Positions 44,698-53,672 of a stretch of 64,000 bases of DNA are shown here, in pieces. The position numbers were made by a program, and so were the translations under genes. A model generated the notes under the pieces. It had not been told where the DNA came from. It ran no database searches and saw only the letters and a list, made by a program, of their open reading frames with translations. Numbering within the stretch: position 1 is the first letter of the stretch; each line of letters opens with the position of its first letter. Origin of the DNA: Anabaena sphaerica FACHB-251 (lineage in GTDB: Bacteria > Cyanobacteriota > Cyanobacteriia > Cyanobacteriales > Nostocaceae); assembly GCF_014696825.1 (NCBI RefSeq), contig NZ_JACJQU010000002.1:496001-560000 (forward strand), in the 5' to 3' direction.

Positions 44698-46716
44698 ATG
44701 CCCGCGCCTACTATTACCCCGACAATGACTGCTTTTCCGCTGACGGCTGTAGTCGGTCAAGAAGCAATTAAAATAGCTTTGCTATTAACAGCAGTAGATC
44801 CCGCTTTGGGGGGTGTGGTAATTGCAGGCCGTCGCGGTACGGCTAAATCTGTGATGGCGCGTGCCATTCACGCTTTATTACCACCTATTGAAGTTGTTAA
44901 AGATTCACTTAGCAACTGTGACCCGAACCACCCGGAAGAATGGGATGATCAACTCTTGGCTGAGGAAAGACAGGAGATAGAAACAGAAATTATCCCTGCA
45001 CCTTTTGTACAAATCCCCCTTGGTGTAACAGAAGACCGACTTTTAGGTTCTGTGGATGTGGAACAGTCGGTTAAACAGGGTGATACGGTATTTCAACCAG
45101 GGTTACTGGCCACAGCTAACCGAGGTGTTTTGTATGTGGATGAAATTAATTTATTAGATGACCAAATTAGTAATCAACTTTTAGCTGTATTATCTGACGG
45201 ACGCAACCAAATTGAACGGGAAGGGATCAGCTTTCAACATCCTTGTAAACCGTTGTTTATTGCGACTTACAACCCGGAGGAAGGAGCGTTAAGAGAGCAT
45301 TTACTTGATAGAATTGCGATCGCACTTTCAGCAGATGGAGTTCTGGGTTTAGATCAAAGGGTTCAAGCAGTAGAACAGGCGATCGCTTATTCTAAGTCTC
45401 CCACAGAATTCCTGCAACAATACAGCGAAGACATCGACTCACTCAAAACTCAAATTCTCCTCGCACGGGAATGGTTAAAAGAAGTCACCATCACCCAAGA
45501 ACAAATTACCTATCTTGTCAATGAAGCTATTCGTGGTGGTGTGGAAGGACATCGCGCAGAATTATTTTCGGTACGCGTTGCAAAAGCCGCAGCAGCTTTA
45601 GAAGGACGCAACACCGTCAACGCTGAAGACTTGCGTCGCGCTGTAGAATTAGTCATAGTTCCTAGAACAACGATAGTTCAAACCCCACCACCAGACCAAC
45701 CACCACCACCTCCCCCACCACCCCAAAGTCAAGACGACTCAGAAGAACAGCAAGAAGAAGAACAAGAAGAACAGGAAGAACAACAGGAAGAACAGGAACA
45801 GCAAGAACCACCTGATATTCCCGAAGAGTTTATCTTTGATCCTGAAGGGGTAATCCTTGATCCTGAAGTGCTTTATTTTACCCAGATGGCACAACGGCAA
45901 GGTAAATCTGGTAGTCGCAGTATTATCTTCTCAGACGACAGGGGACGTTACATCAAGCCGATGATCCCTAAAGGTAAAGCACGACGTATAGCCGTAGATG
46001 CCACATTGCGAGCCGCAGCACCGTATCAAAAAGCACGACGAGCTAGACAACCAGATAAAAAAGTCATTGTCGAACAGGGAGATATCCGTTCTAAGCGGTT
46101 GGTGAGAAAAGCCGGCGCTTTAGTGGTGTTTGTGGTTGATGCTTCAGGTTCAATGGCTTTAAACCGAATGCAATCTGCTAAGGGTGCGGTCATGCAGCTT
46201 TTAACCGAAGCTTATCAAAATCGTGATCAAATATCTTTAATTCCTTTCCGGGGTGAACAAGCAGAAGTTTTATTACCTCCTACCCGTTCCATTGCTTTAG
46301 CTAAAAATCGGTTAGAAAGATTACCTTGTGGTGGTGGTTCACCTTTAGCACATGGTTTAACTCAAGCGGTGCGAGTGGGGATAAATGCTCAAATGGGTGG
46401 AGATATTGGTCAGGTTGTTATCGTGGCAATTACTGATGGACGGGGTAATATTCCTTTAGCTCGTTCTTTAGGTGAACCCCAGGAACCAGGAGAAAAGCCT
46501 GATATTAAAGCCGAATTACTAGATATTGCGGGGAGAATTCGGGCTTCCGGTATGCAATTACTCGTAATTGATACGGAAAGTAAGTTTGTCTCTACTGGTT
46601 TTGCGAAGGAATTAGCTAAGACAGCCGGAGGTAAATATTATCACTTACCGAAAGCGACTGATAAAGCAATTGCTGCTATGACTAGAGGAGCGATCGCTGA
46701 TATAAAATCAAAGTAG
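44698..46716 (+). CDS. chlD: magnesium chelatase subunit D
   Basis: This 672-residue subunit of the ChlI-ChlD-ChlH chelatase inserts Mg2+ into protoporphyrin IX, the first committed step to chlorophyll. The N-terminal AAA+ domain (about 10-330) has [13 protein letters not shown] and [12 protein letters not shown] proline run and an acidic glutamine/glutamate linker follow (about 337-375). The C-terminal von Willebrand A domain has the MIDAS motif VDASGSMA near residue 480. The length is normal. It is a single-gene unit. Confidence 0.96.
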   Translation: MPAPTITPTMTAFPLTAVVGQEAIKIALLLTAVDPALGGVVIAGRRGTAKSVMARAIHALLPPIEVVKDSLSNCDPNHPEEWDDQLLAEERQEIETEIIPAPFVQIPLGVTEDRLLGSVDVEQSVKQGDTVFQPGLLATANRGVLYVDEINLLDDQISNQLLAVLSDGRNQIEREGISFQHPCKPLFIATYNPEEGALREHLLDRIAIALSADGVLGLDQRVQAVEQAIAYSKSPTEFLQQYSEDIDSLKTQILLAREWLKEVTITQEQITYLVNEAIRGGVEGHRAELFSVRVAKAAAALEGRNTVNAEDLRRAVELVIVPRTTIVQTPPPDQPPPPPPPPQSQDDSEEQQEEEQEEQEEQQEEQEQQEPPDIPEEFIFDPEGVILDPEVLYFTQMAQRQGKSGSRSIIFSDDRGRYIKPMIPKGKARRIAVDATLRAAAPYQKARRARQPDKKVIVEQGDIRSKRLVRKAGALVVFVVDASGSMALNRMQSAKGAVMQLLTEAYQNRDQISLIPFRGEQAEVLLPPTRSIALAKNRLERLPCGGGSPLAHGLTQAVRVGINAQMGGDIGQVVIVAITDGRGNIPLARSLGEPQEPGEKPDIKAELLDIAGRIRASGMQLLVIDTESKFVSTGFAKELAKTAGGKYYHLPKATDKAIAAMTRGAIADIKSK

Positions 46717-46723
46717 TCTATGA

Positions 46724-46815
46724 TCAGAATCAGGATGTTGAGGATTTAAGGATTTACAGAATGTGAAGGTGAAAATAAATCCTCTTCATCCTCTAATCTT
46801 GTAAATCCTGATTCT
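46724..46815. repeat. TCAGAATCAGGA palindromic element, copy 1
   Basis: TCAGAATCAGGA at the left and AATCCTGATTCT at the right form an inverted repeat around an ATCCTCTTCATCCTCTAAT-type interior. It directly follows the chlD stop. A second copy at 47154-47247 differs mainly by small substitutions. Confidence 0.85.
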
Positions 46816-46894
46816 AATTCATGATTATTTTGGCACAGACCAAGAACGAACTTGACCTAAAGTTACAGGAATTCTGTCACTAACATCAATAGAT

Positions 46895-46959
46895 AGATCC
46901 CCGACTTCTGACACCAAATTATAATTTATTTACAGGATCAAAAAAGAAGTCGGGGATCT
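46895..46959. mobile_element. MITE-like element, AGATCCCCGACTTCT ends, copy 1
   Basis: AGATCCCCGACTTCT (46895-46909) and AGAAGTCGGGGATCT (46945-46959) form a perfect 15-bp inverted repeat around 35 bp. A second 65-bp copy at 57141-57205 has identical arms, so the family is recently active or conserved. Confidence 0.85.
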
Positions 46960-46987
46960 AGTTTTGCTAATTTTTAATGTGTATTAA

Positions 46988-47109
46988 CGGAGGCAGGAGG
47001 CAGTTTTTGAAACGGGGATTTATACCCCGCTCCAAAGACTTTTTGCCTGAAAAGGCGTTAGCGTAGCGGGACGAAGTCCGGTTTTAGATCCAATTTTTTC
47101 GATAAAACC
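46988..47109. repeat. dispersed repeat, direct partner of 23092-23195
   Basis: It shares GGCAGGAGGC, ACGGGGATTTAT, GGACGAAGTCCGGTTTTAGA and TTTCGATAAA with the copy at 23092-23195 in opposite orientation. This copy has an extra segment of about 26 nt with GCCTGAAAAGGC, itself a hairpin. Confidence 0.8.
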
Positions 47110-47136
47110 TAGATAAAACCTAGATAAAACCTAGAT
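47101..47136. repeat. GATAAAACCTA tandem repeat (three copies)
   Basis: Three perfect 11-bp units are followed by GATAGTATATAGTATATA. It overlaps the right end of the dispersed repeat and probably expanded from its TTTCGATAAAACCTA terminus. Confidence 0.85.
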
Positions 47137-47153
47137 AGTATATAGTATATATT

Positions 47154-47247
47154 GTCAGAATCAGGATTTTGAGGATTGAAATATTTACAGGATGTGACGA
47201 TGAAAACAAATCCTGTTCATCCTTTAATCTTGTAAATCCTGATTCAG
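47154..47247. repeat. TCAGAATCAGGA palindromic element, copy 2
   Basis: It has the same layout as 46724-46815, with GTCAGAATCAGG at the left and AATCCTGATTCA at the right. It ends 12 bp before the sigma-factor stop codon and could act as a terminator-like hairpin for that gene. Confidence 0.85.
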
Positions 47248-47258
47248 ATGAAGAATAA

Positions 47259-48050
47259 TTAAGCACTCAGCACCTCTGACTCAGGTTGTGGTTGCAAATA
47301 GCAAATCAAATCTTGAATACCTTTGTGCAGATACCGCGTGACTGTCATCGGACTAGCACCAATTTTCTTAGCCGCATCCTTGCGGGTAAATTCATTTACC
47401 AGTATCAACTCAACCGCCATGCGGGGTTTATCATCTAACATACTCATGGCCCCTTGTAGTTGCAGTCTTTCTTCCTCTTGTTGCTGAAGCATAGTGCTAC
47501 GGGGACAGGGAAGCAAATCACCCAAAGTGATTTGATAATCAACATAGTTCCCTGGAGTAGCATCTAAACTCAAAGGCATCCGGTTTTGATTCGCTAATTT
47601 GCATTCTTGCCATTCTTGTAAAGAAATATGAAGTTTGCCCGCAATGTCCGTATCTTTGGCAGGACGGCCTAAAGAAGATGTTAATTCTTTACGAATTTTT
47701 TGCCCCTCATTGTAAAGTTCTTGCCAACGTCGGGGGATCTTGAGTAAAGTAGAGCGATCGCGCAAAAAATGCAATATTTCACCGCGAATATAAGGTACGG
47801 CAAAGGAACTGAAGGCATATCCGTGGTTAGGATTGAACCGTTCAATAGCCCTTATTAACCCAAAATAACCAATTTGTTCTAAATCTTCATAAGGTTCATG
47901 ACATAGATGTATAAACTTATAAGCCATCTTCCGTACTAAACCCTTATGTATCTCTACCAGTTGGTTACGCAGTTTAATAGAAGGATTTTGGTGGTATAAG
48001 TGTAATAGCTCTATACCATCAAACTGCACAGAGGACTCACTTTTTGCCAT
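47259..48050 (-). CDS. group 3 RNA polymerase sigma factor, SigB/SigF/SigG class
   Basis: This alternative sigma factor of about 263 residues has region 2 (RNQLVEIHKGLVRKMAYKF through DLEQIGYFGLIRAIERFNP and YAFSSFAVPYIRGEILHFLRDRS), region 3 and region 4 helix-turn-helix (TRKDAAKKIGASPMTVTRYLHKGIQDL). The ELLHLYHQNPSIKLRNQ start is typical of cyanobacterial SigF- and SigJ-like factors, which control pili/motility or desiccation and exopolysaccharide genes. I cannot decide which orthologue it is. ATG 48050 has AGGAAT upstream and is preferred over the ATG at 48149. A palindrome shared with the exopolysaccharide promoter lies about 150 bp upstream. Confidence 0.88.
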   Translation of the reverse strand: MAKSESSVQFDGIELLHLYHQNPSIKLRNQLVEIHKGLVRKMAYKFIHLCHEPYEDLEQIGYFGLIRAIERFNPNHGYAFSSFAVPYIRGEILHFLRDRSTLLKIPRRWQELYNEGQKIRKELTSSLGRPAKDTDIAGKLHISLQEWQECKLANQNRMPLSLDATPGNYVDYQITLGDLLPCPRSTMLQQQEEERLQLQGAMSMLDDKPRMAVELILVNEFTRKDAAKKIGASPMTVTRYLHKGIQDLICYLQPQPESEVLSA

Positions 48051-48198
48051 ATCAATTCCTTTGTAGTAATCCCTTTTCCCGAAGAATGGATTTAGTATAA
48101 TTTTTTTAAAGCTGTAATTATTTTCTCTAGCTAACACTAAATAAGCCATCGTTGTTTCACTGAATTTAAAATCCGTTTCAACGCATACTTACGTAATA

Positions 48199-48212
48199 AT
48201 GCTTAGTAAGCA
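48199..48212. promoter_or_regulatory. palindrome TGCTT-AGT-AAGCA upstream of the sigma gene
   Basis: ATGCTTAGTAAGCA differs by one central base from ATGCTTGGTAAGCA at 41870-41883. It lies in the divergent gap between the sigma factor and purB genes and could act on either. Confidence 0.45.
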
Positions 48213-48343
48213 GGATATTAAACTGATAGTTGTTGGTCAAGGAGTTTTCCATTCCCTATCACCTATTGCCTATTCCCCACAACTATTGAATTAGATACTC
48301 TAATTAAAATGTAAAATATGACGGTTGTATTATATGCCCGAAT

Positions 48344-49639
48344 GTGATTGAGCGTTATACTTTGCCCGAAATGGGCAATCTGTGGAGCGAAGCCTATAAG
48401 CTACAAACCTGGCTACAAGTAGAAATTGCTGTTTGTGAAGCCCAGGCAGAATTAGGCTACATTCCTTCAGAAGCGGTGGCGGAAATTAAAGCCAAGGCGA
48501 ATTTTGACCCGAAGCGGGTGCTGGAAATTGAGGCGGAAGTTCGCCATGATATGATTGCATTCTTGACAAATGTCAATGAATATGTAGGTGATGCTGGACG
48601 TTATATTCACCTGGGTTTAACTAGTTCGGATGTGCTGGATACGGCTTTAGCACTGCAATTAGTCGCTAGTTTGGATATCTTGTTGCAACGATTAGAAGAT
48701 TTAATACAGGCAATTCGCAACAAGGCCAGAGAACATCGTTATACTGTGATGATTGGGCGATCGCATGGTATTCACGCTGAACCCATGACTTTTGGCTTTA
48801 AGTTGGCCGGGTGGTTAGCAGAAGTGTTGCGACACCAAGAACGCTTACGAATCCTCCGGGGAACTATAGCTGTAGGTAAGATTTCCGGGGCGGTGGGAAC
48901 CTATGCGAATATCGAACCTCGTGTAGAAGCGATCGCCTGTCAAAAACTCGGACTCAAACCCGATACTGCCTCAACACAGGTTATTTCCCGCGATATTCAT
49001 GCCGATTATGTGCAGCAGTTAGCCCTGGTTGCCGCATCCATTGAACGCTTTGCTGTAGAAATCCGCAATCTCCAAAAAACCGACGTTTTGGAAGTTGAAG
49101 AATTCTTTGCCAAAGGTCAAAAAGGTTCCAGTGCCATGCCGCACAAACGCAACCCCATCCGGTCAGAAAGACTCACGGGGATGGCGCGACTGGTGAGAAG
49201 TCATGCAGGTGCAGCTTTAGAAAACGTCGCTTTATGGCACGAGAGAGATATTTCTCACAGTTCCGTAGAACGGGTAGTTTTACCAGATGCTTGCATTTTA
49301 ACTCACTTTATGATGCATGAAATCACCGACTTGGTGACAAATCTGCTGGTTTATCCCCAGAACATGGAACGGAATCTCAACTGCTATGGTGGCGTAGTTT
49401 TCAGCCAAAAAGTTCTGTTGACTTTAATCGACAAAGGACTTAACCGTGAAGAAGCTTACGCGATTGTTCAACAAAGCGCCCACACTGCTTGGAACAAACC
49501 GGAAGGCAATTTCCGCGATTTGATTAGCAAAGATCCCCGTGTTACTCAAAAGTTGTCAGCAGCAGAAATAGATGCCTGTTTTGATCCACAGCAACATCTC
49601 AGACATTTAGATCAGGTTTATCAACGATTGGGAATTTAA
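48344..49639 (+). CDS. purB: adenylosuccinate lyase
   Basis: This 431-residue homotetrameric lyase catalyses SAICAR to AICAR and adenylosuccinate to AMP in purine synthesis. The fumarase/aspartase signature GSSAMPHKRNPIRSE is present near residue 262, with HLGLTSSDVLDT and GRSHGIHAEPMTFG earlier for substrate binding. It starts with GTG (48344); the overlapping ATG two bases earlier is in another frame. The length is typical of the short bacterial type. Confidence 0.96.
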   Translation: MIERYTLPEMGNLWSEAYKLQTWLQVEIAVCEAQAELGYIPSEAVAEIKAKANFDPKRVLEIEAEVRHDMIAFLTNVNEYVGDAGRYIHLGLTSSDVLDTALALQLVASLDILLQRLEDLIQAIRNKAREHRYTVMIGRSHGIHAEPMTFGFKLAGWLAEVLRHQERLRILRGTIAVGKISGAVGTYANIEPRVEAIACQKLGLKPDTASTQVISRDIHADYVQQLALVAASIERFAVEIRNLQKTDVLEVEEFFAKGQKGSSAMPHKRNPIRSERLTGMARLVRSHAGAALENVALWHERDISHSSVERVVLPDACILTHFMMHEITDLVTNLLVYPQNMERNLNCYGGVVFSQKVLLTLIDKGLNREEAYAIVQQSAHTAWNKPEGNFRDLISKDPRVTQKLSAAEIDACFDPQQHLRHLDQVYQRLGI

Positions 49640-49726
49640 AATTCAGGAGTTAGGAGTCGAACTAGAAGTGAAACACCACGCTTCTAATGCTATCCCTAAT
49701 CCAATACTGTTCGGTTAAGGATTTTA

Positions 49727-49884
49727 GTAGGTTGGGTTGTAGCAAGATCCCGTAGGCTACAAAGTGAAACCCAACAAACCCTTGCAAATGTTGGGTTATG
49801 GCTTCGGCATACTATGTGTATGCTTACAGCACGCTTTGCAAACACGTAGTGTCCCGAAGGAATACGTTCTTCAACCCAACCTAC
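49727..49884. mobile_element. MITE-like element with GTAGGTTGGGTTG ends
   Basis: GTAGGTTGGGTTG (49727-49739) and CAACCCAACCTAC (49872-49884) are a perfect 13-bp inverted repeat enclosing 132 bp, with further internal AACCCAACA/TGTTGGGTT pairing. A half-copy of the same terminus is at 60314-60326. The rest of the gap 49640-50323 shows no gene. Confidence 0.85.
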
Positions 49885-50323
49885 ATAATTTCATTGTTTT
49901 GAGCTTAACCGACAAGTATTGTCCCCACATCCTCATCAAAACTTATGTCATATAGTTTGTATTTTATAATACTTTATTACAAAACAAATTACTGTCTTCA
50001 TGACAAATTTTCTGGTTTATTCCCAGAAATGGAAAATTTAAACTTGCTGTTATAGCAGTTCCCATGCTAGTGAGGTACAAAGTTTTTTAGTTTTAGGGAA
50101 CAGAGAATAAATTGGTGTGTACTTCATTAGACTGAAAAACGCTATTAAATCTACCCAAACCTTAGAACTATAGACTACAACTGTTTATATAAAGTATCAA
50201 TGGGGTGTCTTAGTATCTATTATGAACACAGTGATTAATGTCAATTTTGTACAAAAACTATTTCCAGAAAGACTAAATATTCATAACCTCCCTTTGTTCA
50301 TTTATTAATACTGGGATATTTCC

Positions 50324-50875
50324 ATGATTGAAATCCTTGCCGCATTGTCTGCGGGAGCCGCAGCAGGAATGAGATTAGGTACACCCTTGCTAATCATTGG
50401 CCTGTTACAAGGCAGTAATCTCTGGTCTCAAGTTCCCGTTTTATCACGTATTTCACCCTATGTTTTACTCGCTTTATTTACCAGTTGGTCACTATTTGAG
50501 CTATTTGCTTCCAAAAAGTTCGGTGGGCAGAGAATATTACAATTGGTGCAATTATTTTTGTCTCCCATAGTAGGAGCAATTATGGGGTTAGCTGTAGCAT
50601 CGGCAACAGAATTGCCAAGTTGGATAATTGCCTTAATTGGCGGTTTGTTGGCTTTGGTACTCCAGCTAGTTCAGTTAGGTTGGTTTTATCGCTTGCGTGG
50701 CTTGCCCTTGTGGGCAGTTTTTCTTCAAGATAGCTTATGTATTGTACTGGTACTTTTTGCTCTCGATGCCCCCTGGCAAGGAGGATTAATTGCTTTAACC
50801 CTCCTCTGGTTGGCAATTCGTAGTGCTAAACAGTGGTATCAGTGGTACTGGGAAAATCGCCAGAATAGGGAATAG
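50324..50875 (+). CDS. DUF4126 family membrane protein
   Basis: This 183-residue protein has five or six hydrophobic segments and starts MIEILAALSAGAAAGMRLGTPLLIIGLLQ, with the glycine/alanine-rich first helix and PxLxxLP-like loop of DUF4126. The function is unknown. It is followed by GGGAATAG-type repeats at 50867-50892 and converges on hemH, 47 bp away. Confidence 0.8.
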   Translation: MIEILAALSAGAAAGMRLGTPLLIIGLLQGSNLWSQVPVLSRISPYVLLALFTSWSLFELFASKKFGGQRILQLVQLFLSPIVGAIMGLAVASATELPSWIIALIGGLLALVLQLVQLGWFYRLRGLPLWAVFLQDSLCIVLVLFALDAPWQGGLIALTLLWLAIRSAKQWYQWYWENRQNRE

Positions 50876-50922
50876 GGAATGGGGAATAGGTTAATTTCTT
50901 TCTGTAACCTATAACCTGTAAC

Positions 50923-52089
50923 CTACTGTAAAAGCCCTATGGCATGGAGTAAGCCCCGACCGGTTACTATTTCGATGATCAAGGCGATAAAACCTAACAT
51001 GGCAATTCTACCATTCCAGACTTCGGCGCTAGTTGTCAAACCCCATTCCCAACGCTCTTGAGGATACATTTTTACCCTTTTCTTCATCTGGGTAACTTGG
51101 GAGAGTTTGAGGTTAGGTTTTTCTAAAGACTCATTCACCAAGTCTGCCAGTGCTTTAATAAATACCGGATGAGTGTTGGGAGCAGCAGCACGTCGGAAGT
51201 TGTGAATTCCTGCTTCTTCAGCTATTTCCCGATATTCAATATCAATTTCTTGCAGTGTTTCGATGTGTTCAGAAACAAAACTGATCGGCACAACTACCAA
51301 ATCTTTAACACCTTTTGCACCCAGTTCTTTCAGGGCATCCTCAGTATAAGGTTGCAGCCATTCTACAGGACCAACACGACTTTGATAAGCTAATGTGTGG
51401 GGATTGGGGCGGTTGAGGGTTTGCATGATCAACTGAGTACATTCCTCAATTTCTTGCTGATAAGGGTCTCCGGCTTCGATAACATAGCTTTTAGGAACGC
51501 CGTGGGCGCTAAAGAAGATGTGTGCCTGATCAGGATTAGGAAATTGATTAAGTTGCTCAATGATTAGTTCTGCCATTGCTTGCAAGTAGCCCGGTTGTTT
51601 GTACCACGAGGGAATGACGGTATATTCAAGGGGCTGAAGCTGGGGATTTTCCTGCCAAAGCTTTTCTAACAGCCGGAAGCTAGAACCACTGGTACTGATA
51701 GAAAATTGGGGGTAAAGTGGCAGAATTACCAACTTTTCAATGTGATCTTGTGCGAGTTGAGCGATCGCTTCTTCTGTGTATGGATGCCAATAACGCATTC
51801 CCACATAGATATTCGCTGCTTTACCCATTGCATCCAGTTGTGCTTTTAAGGCTTCCCCTTGCTCTTCGGTAATGCGCCGCAGTGGTGAACCCCCGCCAAT
51901 ATGCTTATAATTTTCTTGAGATGTTTTCGTGCGCCGCGTCGCAATAAACCAAGCTAGAGGTTTTTGCATCCATCGAAATGGTAGGCGAATAATTTCTGGA
52001 TCAGAAAACAGGTTATATAAGAATGGACCGACATCTTCTAATTTATCAGGTCCACCGAGATTGAGTAATAATACGCCTACACGACCCAT
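50923..52089 (-). CDS. hemH: ferrochelatase with C-terminal chlorophyll-binding (CAB/Hli) domain
   Basis: This 388-residue enzyme inserts Fe2+ into protoporphyrin IX to make haem; its catalytic histidine lies in [12 protein letters not shown] and the acidic partner in [11 protein letters not shown]. After residue 340 a proline/charged linker leads to [23 protein letters not shown], a complete CAB motif as in Hli proteins. This fusion is characteristic of cyanobacterial and plastid type II ferrochelatases and is thought to couple haem and chlorophyll synthesis. ChlD, for the competing branch, lies 4 kb away. Confidence 0.96.
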   Translation of the reverse strand: MGRVGVLLLNLGGPDKLEDVGPFLYNLFSDPEIIRLPFRWMQKPLAWFIATRRTKTSQENYKHIGGGSPLRRITEEQGEALKAQLDAMGKAANIYVGMRYWHPYTEEAIAQLAQDHIEKLVILPLYPQFSISTSGSSFRLLEKLWQENPQLQPLEYTVIPSWYKQPGYLQAMAELIIEQLNQFPNPDQAHIFFSAHGVPKSYVIEAGDPYQQEIEECTQLIMQTLNRPNPHTLAYQSRVGPVEWLQPYTEDALKELGAKGVKDLVVVPISFVSEHIETLQEIDIEYREIAEEAGIHNFRRAAAPNTHPVFIKALADLVNESLEKPNLKLSQVTQMKKRVKMYPQERWEWGLTTSAEVWNGRIAMLGFIALIIEIVTGRGLLHAIGLLQ

Positions 52090-52183
52090 AGCAGTTACTT
52101 TCCCCCAATCCTTACAATTTTTTTACTAATGTTAACAATATATCTTTAATTAAATATAAAGCTTTATCAGCAGGAAAGATGCA

Positions 52184-52819
52184 ATGGCAACAATTTTTAG
52201 AGACTTGAGTTACCGCTATCAATGGCTATATGATGGCATCTCCCAGTTAGCAGCCCTGAGTGTGGGTGGTGAAGGGCGTTTCCGCCAACTTGCTTTGCAA
52301 GGCTTAACGCTGCACTCAGATACTAAAATTCTAGATTTATGCTGTGGTAGTGGTCAAGCGACGGATTTTTTGGTGAAATTATCACAAAATGTTACAGGTT
52401 TGGATGCTTCCCCATTATCTTTACAACGGGCAAAAAATAATGTGCCTAATGCTACTTATGTGGAAGCGTTCGCGGAGGATATGCCTTTTGCAGATAATTC
52501 TTTTGATGTTGTGCATACTAGCGCGGCTTTACATGAAATGCAACCTGAACAATTAAGAAAAATCATTCAAGAGGTTCATCGGGTATTAAAGCCAGGGGGA
52601 GTGTTTACTTTGGTGGATTTTCATCCTCCCACAAATCCCTTATTTTGGCCTGGGTTGTTGGTGTTTTTCTGGTTGTTTGAAACTGAAACGGCTTGGGAGC
52701 TATTGAAAACTGATTTACCTGGTTTGTTAAGAGAAAATGGGTTTGATGTCGGTGAACCTATTTTATATGCTGGTGGTAGTCTACAGGTGATACAAGGGAA
52801 GGTCAAAAGTCAAAATTAA
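52184..52819 (+). CDS. class I SAM-dependent methyltransferase
   Basis: This 211-residue UbiE/Coq5-like methyltransferase has motif I ILDLCCGSGQATDFL, motif II VTGLDASPLSLQRA and a post-motif LKPGGVFTLVDFHPP. The acceptor cannot be deduced; quinone, tocopherol or other lipid substrates are common for this group. It is divergent from hemH, 94 bp apart. Confidence 0.88.
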   Translation: MATIFRDLSYRYQWLYDGISQLAALSVGGEGRFRQLALQGLTLHSDTKILDLCCGSGQATDFLVKLSQNVTGLDASPLSLQRAKNNVPNATYVEAFAEDMPFADNSFDVVHTSAALHEMQPEQLRKIIQEVHRVLKPGGVFTLVDFHPPTNPLFWPGLLVFFWLFETETAWELLKTDLPGLLRENGFDVGEPILYAGGSLQVIQGKVKSQN

Positions 52820-53036
52820 ATAACTGGCAACTGATTATATAATTAGGATTAGAAAGGTAAGCATCTGAGAAACAGCGGTCAGCAGTTAGGTTTTTAAGTT
52901 TACATCTAAACTCACTATTTGATCATCCACTGATTCATTAAAAATTCTGACTCCTGACTCCGTTCGGCTGACGCTCACGGCGAAGCCTGACTCCTGAATT
53001 CTTACTAAGATAGTTTTTAGGTTGAGGTTAATTAAA

Positions 53037-53558
53037 ATGACTCAAGAATTAGTAGACCTGAGAACAAGCATCATCGAGAAACGCTATGCAGATGCTTTGG
53101 CAATTGTGGATGAGTTAGAGGGGATGAGTAAACAAGCTATTTTGCGTAATATTGAATCTTATCTAAGAATTCTGCTGCTTCATTTGATTAAAAATCAAGT
53201 TGAACAGAGACTAACTAATTCTTGGGTAAGCTCTATTCGTAATTCTATTAGAGAAATTCAAAAGGTGAATCTCAAGGAAAATAAAAAATCCTATTATGTG
53301 AATCGTGATGAATGGGAAAATTTAATTTTAGAAGAAGTGATTGAAGATGCGATCGCTGATGCTAGTGAGGAAGTTTTTAATGGTGCATATAGTCAATTTA
53401 AACTATCAGAAATTGTCAATAGAAATGAATTGATTCAAACTGCATTGAAATTTTTAGATTTAACTTATTCTCATGTTGCTAAAAATTTATCTGCGGCTGT
53501 AACACAGATGTTAATAGAGTTACCTGGTGGAGAAGATTGGATCAATAGTAAACAATAA
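53037..53558 (+). CDS. DUF29-like family protein
   Basis: This 173-residue all-helical cytosolic protein has the DUF29 hallmarks: an ELVDLRTSIIEKRYADALAIVDELEGM segment, SKQAILRNIESYLRILLLHLIKNQ and SIRNSIREIQ. The family is abundant in cyanobacteria and has no established function. ATG 53037 is preferred because GTTGAGGTTAATTAAA precedes it; a TTG at 53022 is in frame. No partner gene is adjacent. Confidence 0.75.
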   Translation: MTQELVDLRTSIIEKRYADALAIVDELEGMSKQAILRNIESYLRILLLHLIKNQVEQRLTNSWVSSIRNSIREIQKVNLKENKKSYYVNRDEWENLILEEVIEDAIADASEEVFNGAYSQFKLSEIVNRNELIQTALKFLDLTYSHVAKNLSAAVTQMLIELPGGEDWINSKQ

Positions 53559-53575
53559 AAGTTAAAGTTTGATCC

Positions 53576-53670
53576 CCCCAACCCCCCTTAAAAAGGGGGG
53601 CTTTAACGGTCTGCACTCCCTTAAAAAGGGGGGTTTTAAAACTGTTATTCCTTTAAAAAGGGGGGCTTTA
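53576..53670. repeat. three C/G-run hairpin units between convergent genes
   Basis: CCCCCCTTAAAAAGGGGGG (53582-53600) is followed by two related copies, CCCTTAAAAAGGGGGG near 53628-53643 and CCTTTAAAAAGGGGGG near 53651-53664, each ending in TTTAAA. The array lies between the DUF29-like gene and argJ and may act as a bidirectional terminator. Confidence 0.8.
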
Positions 53671-53672
53671 AA

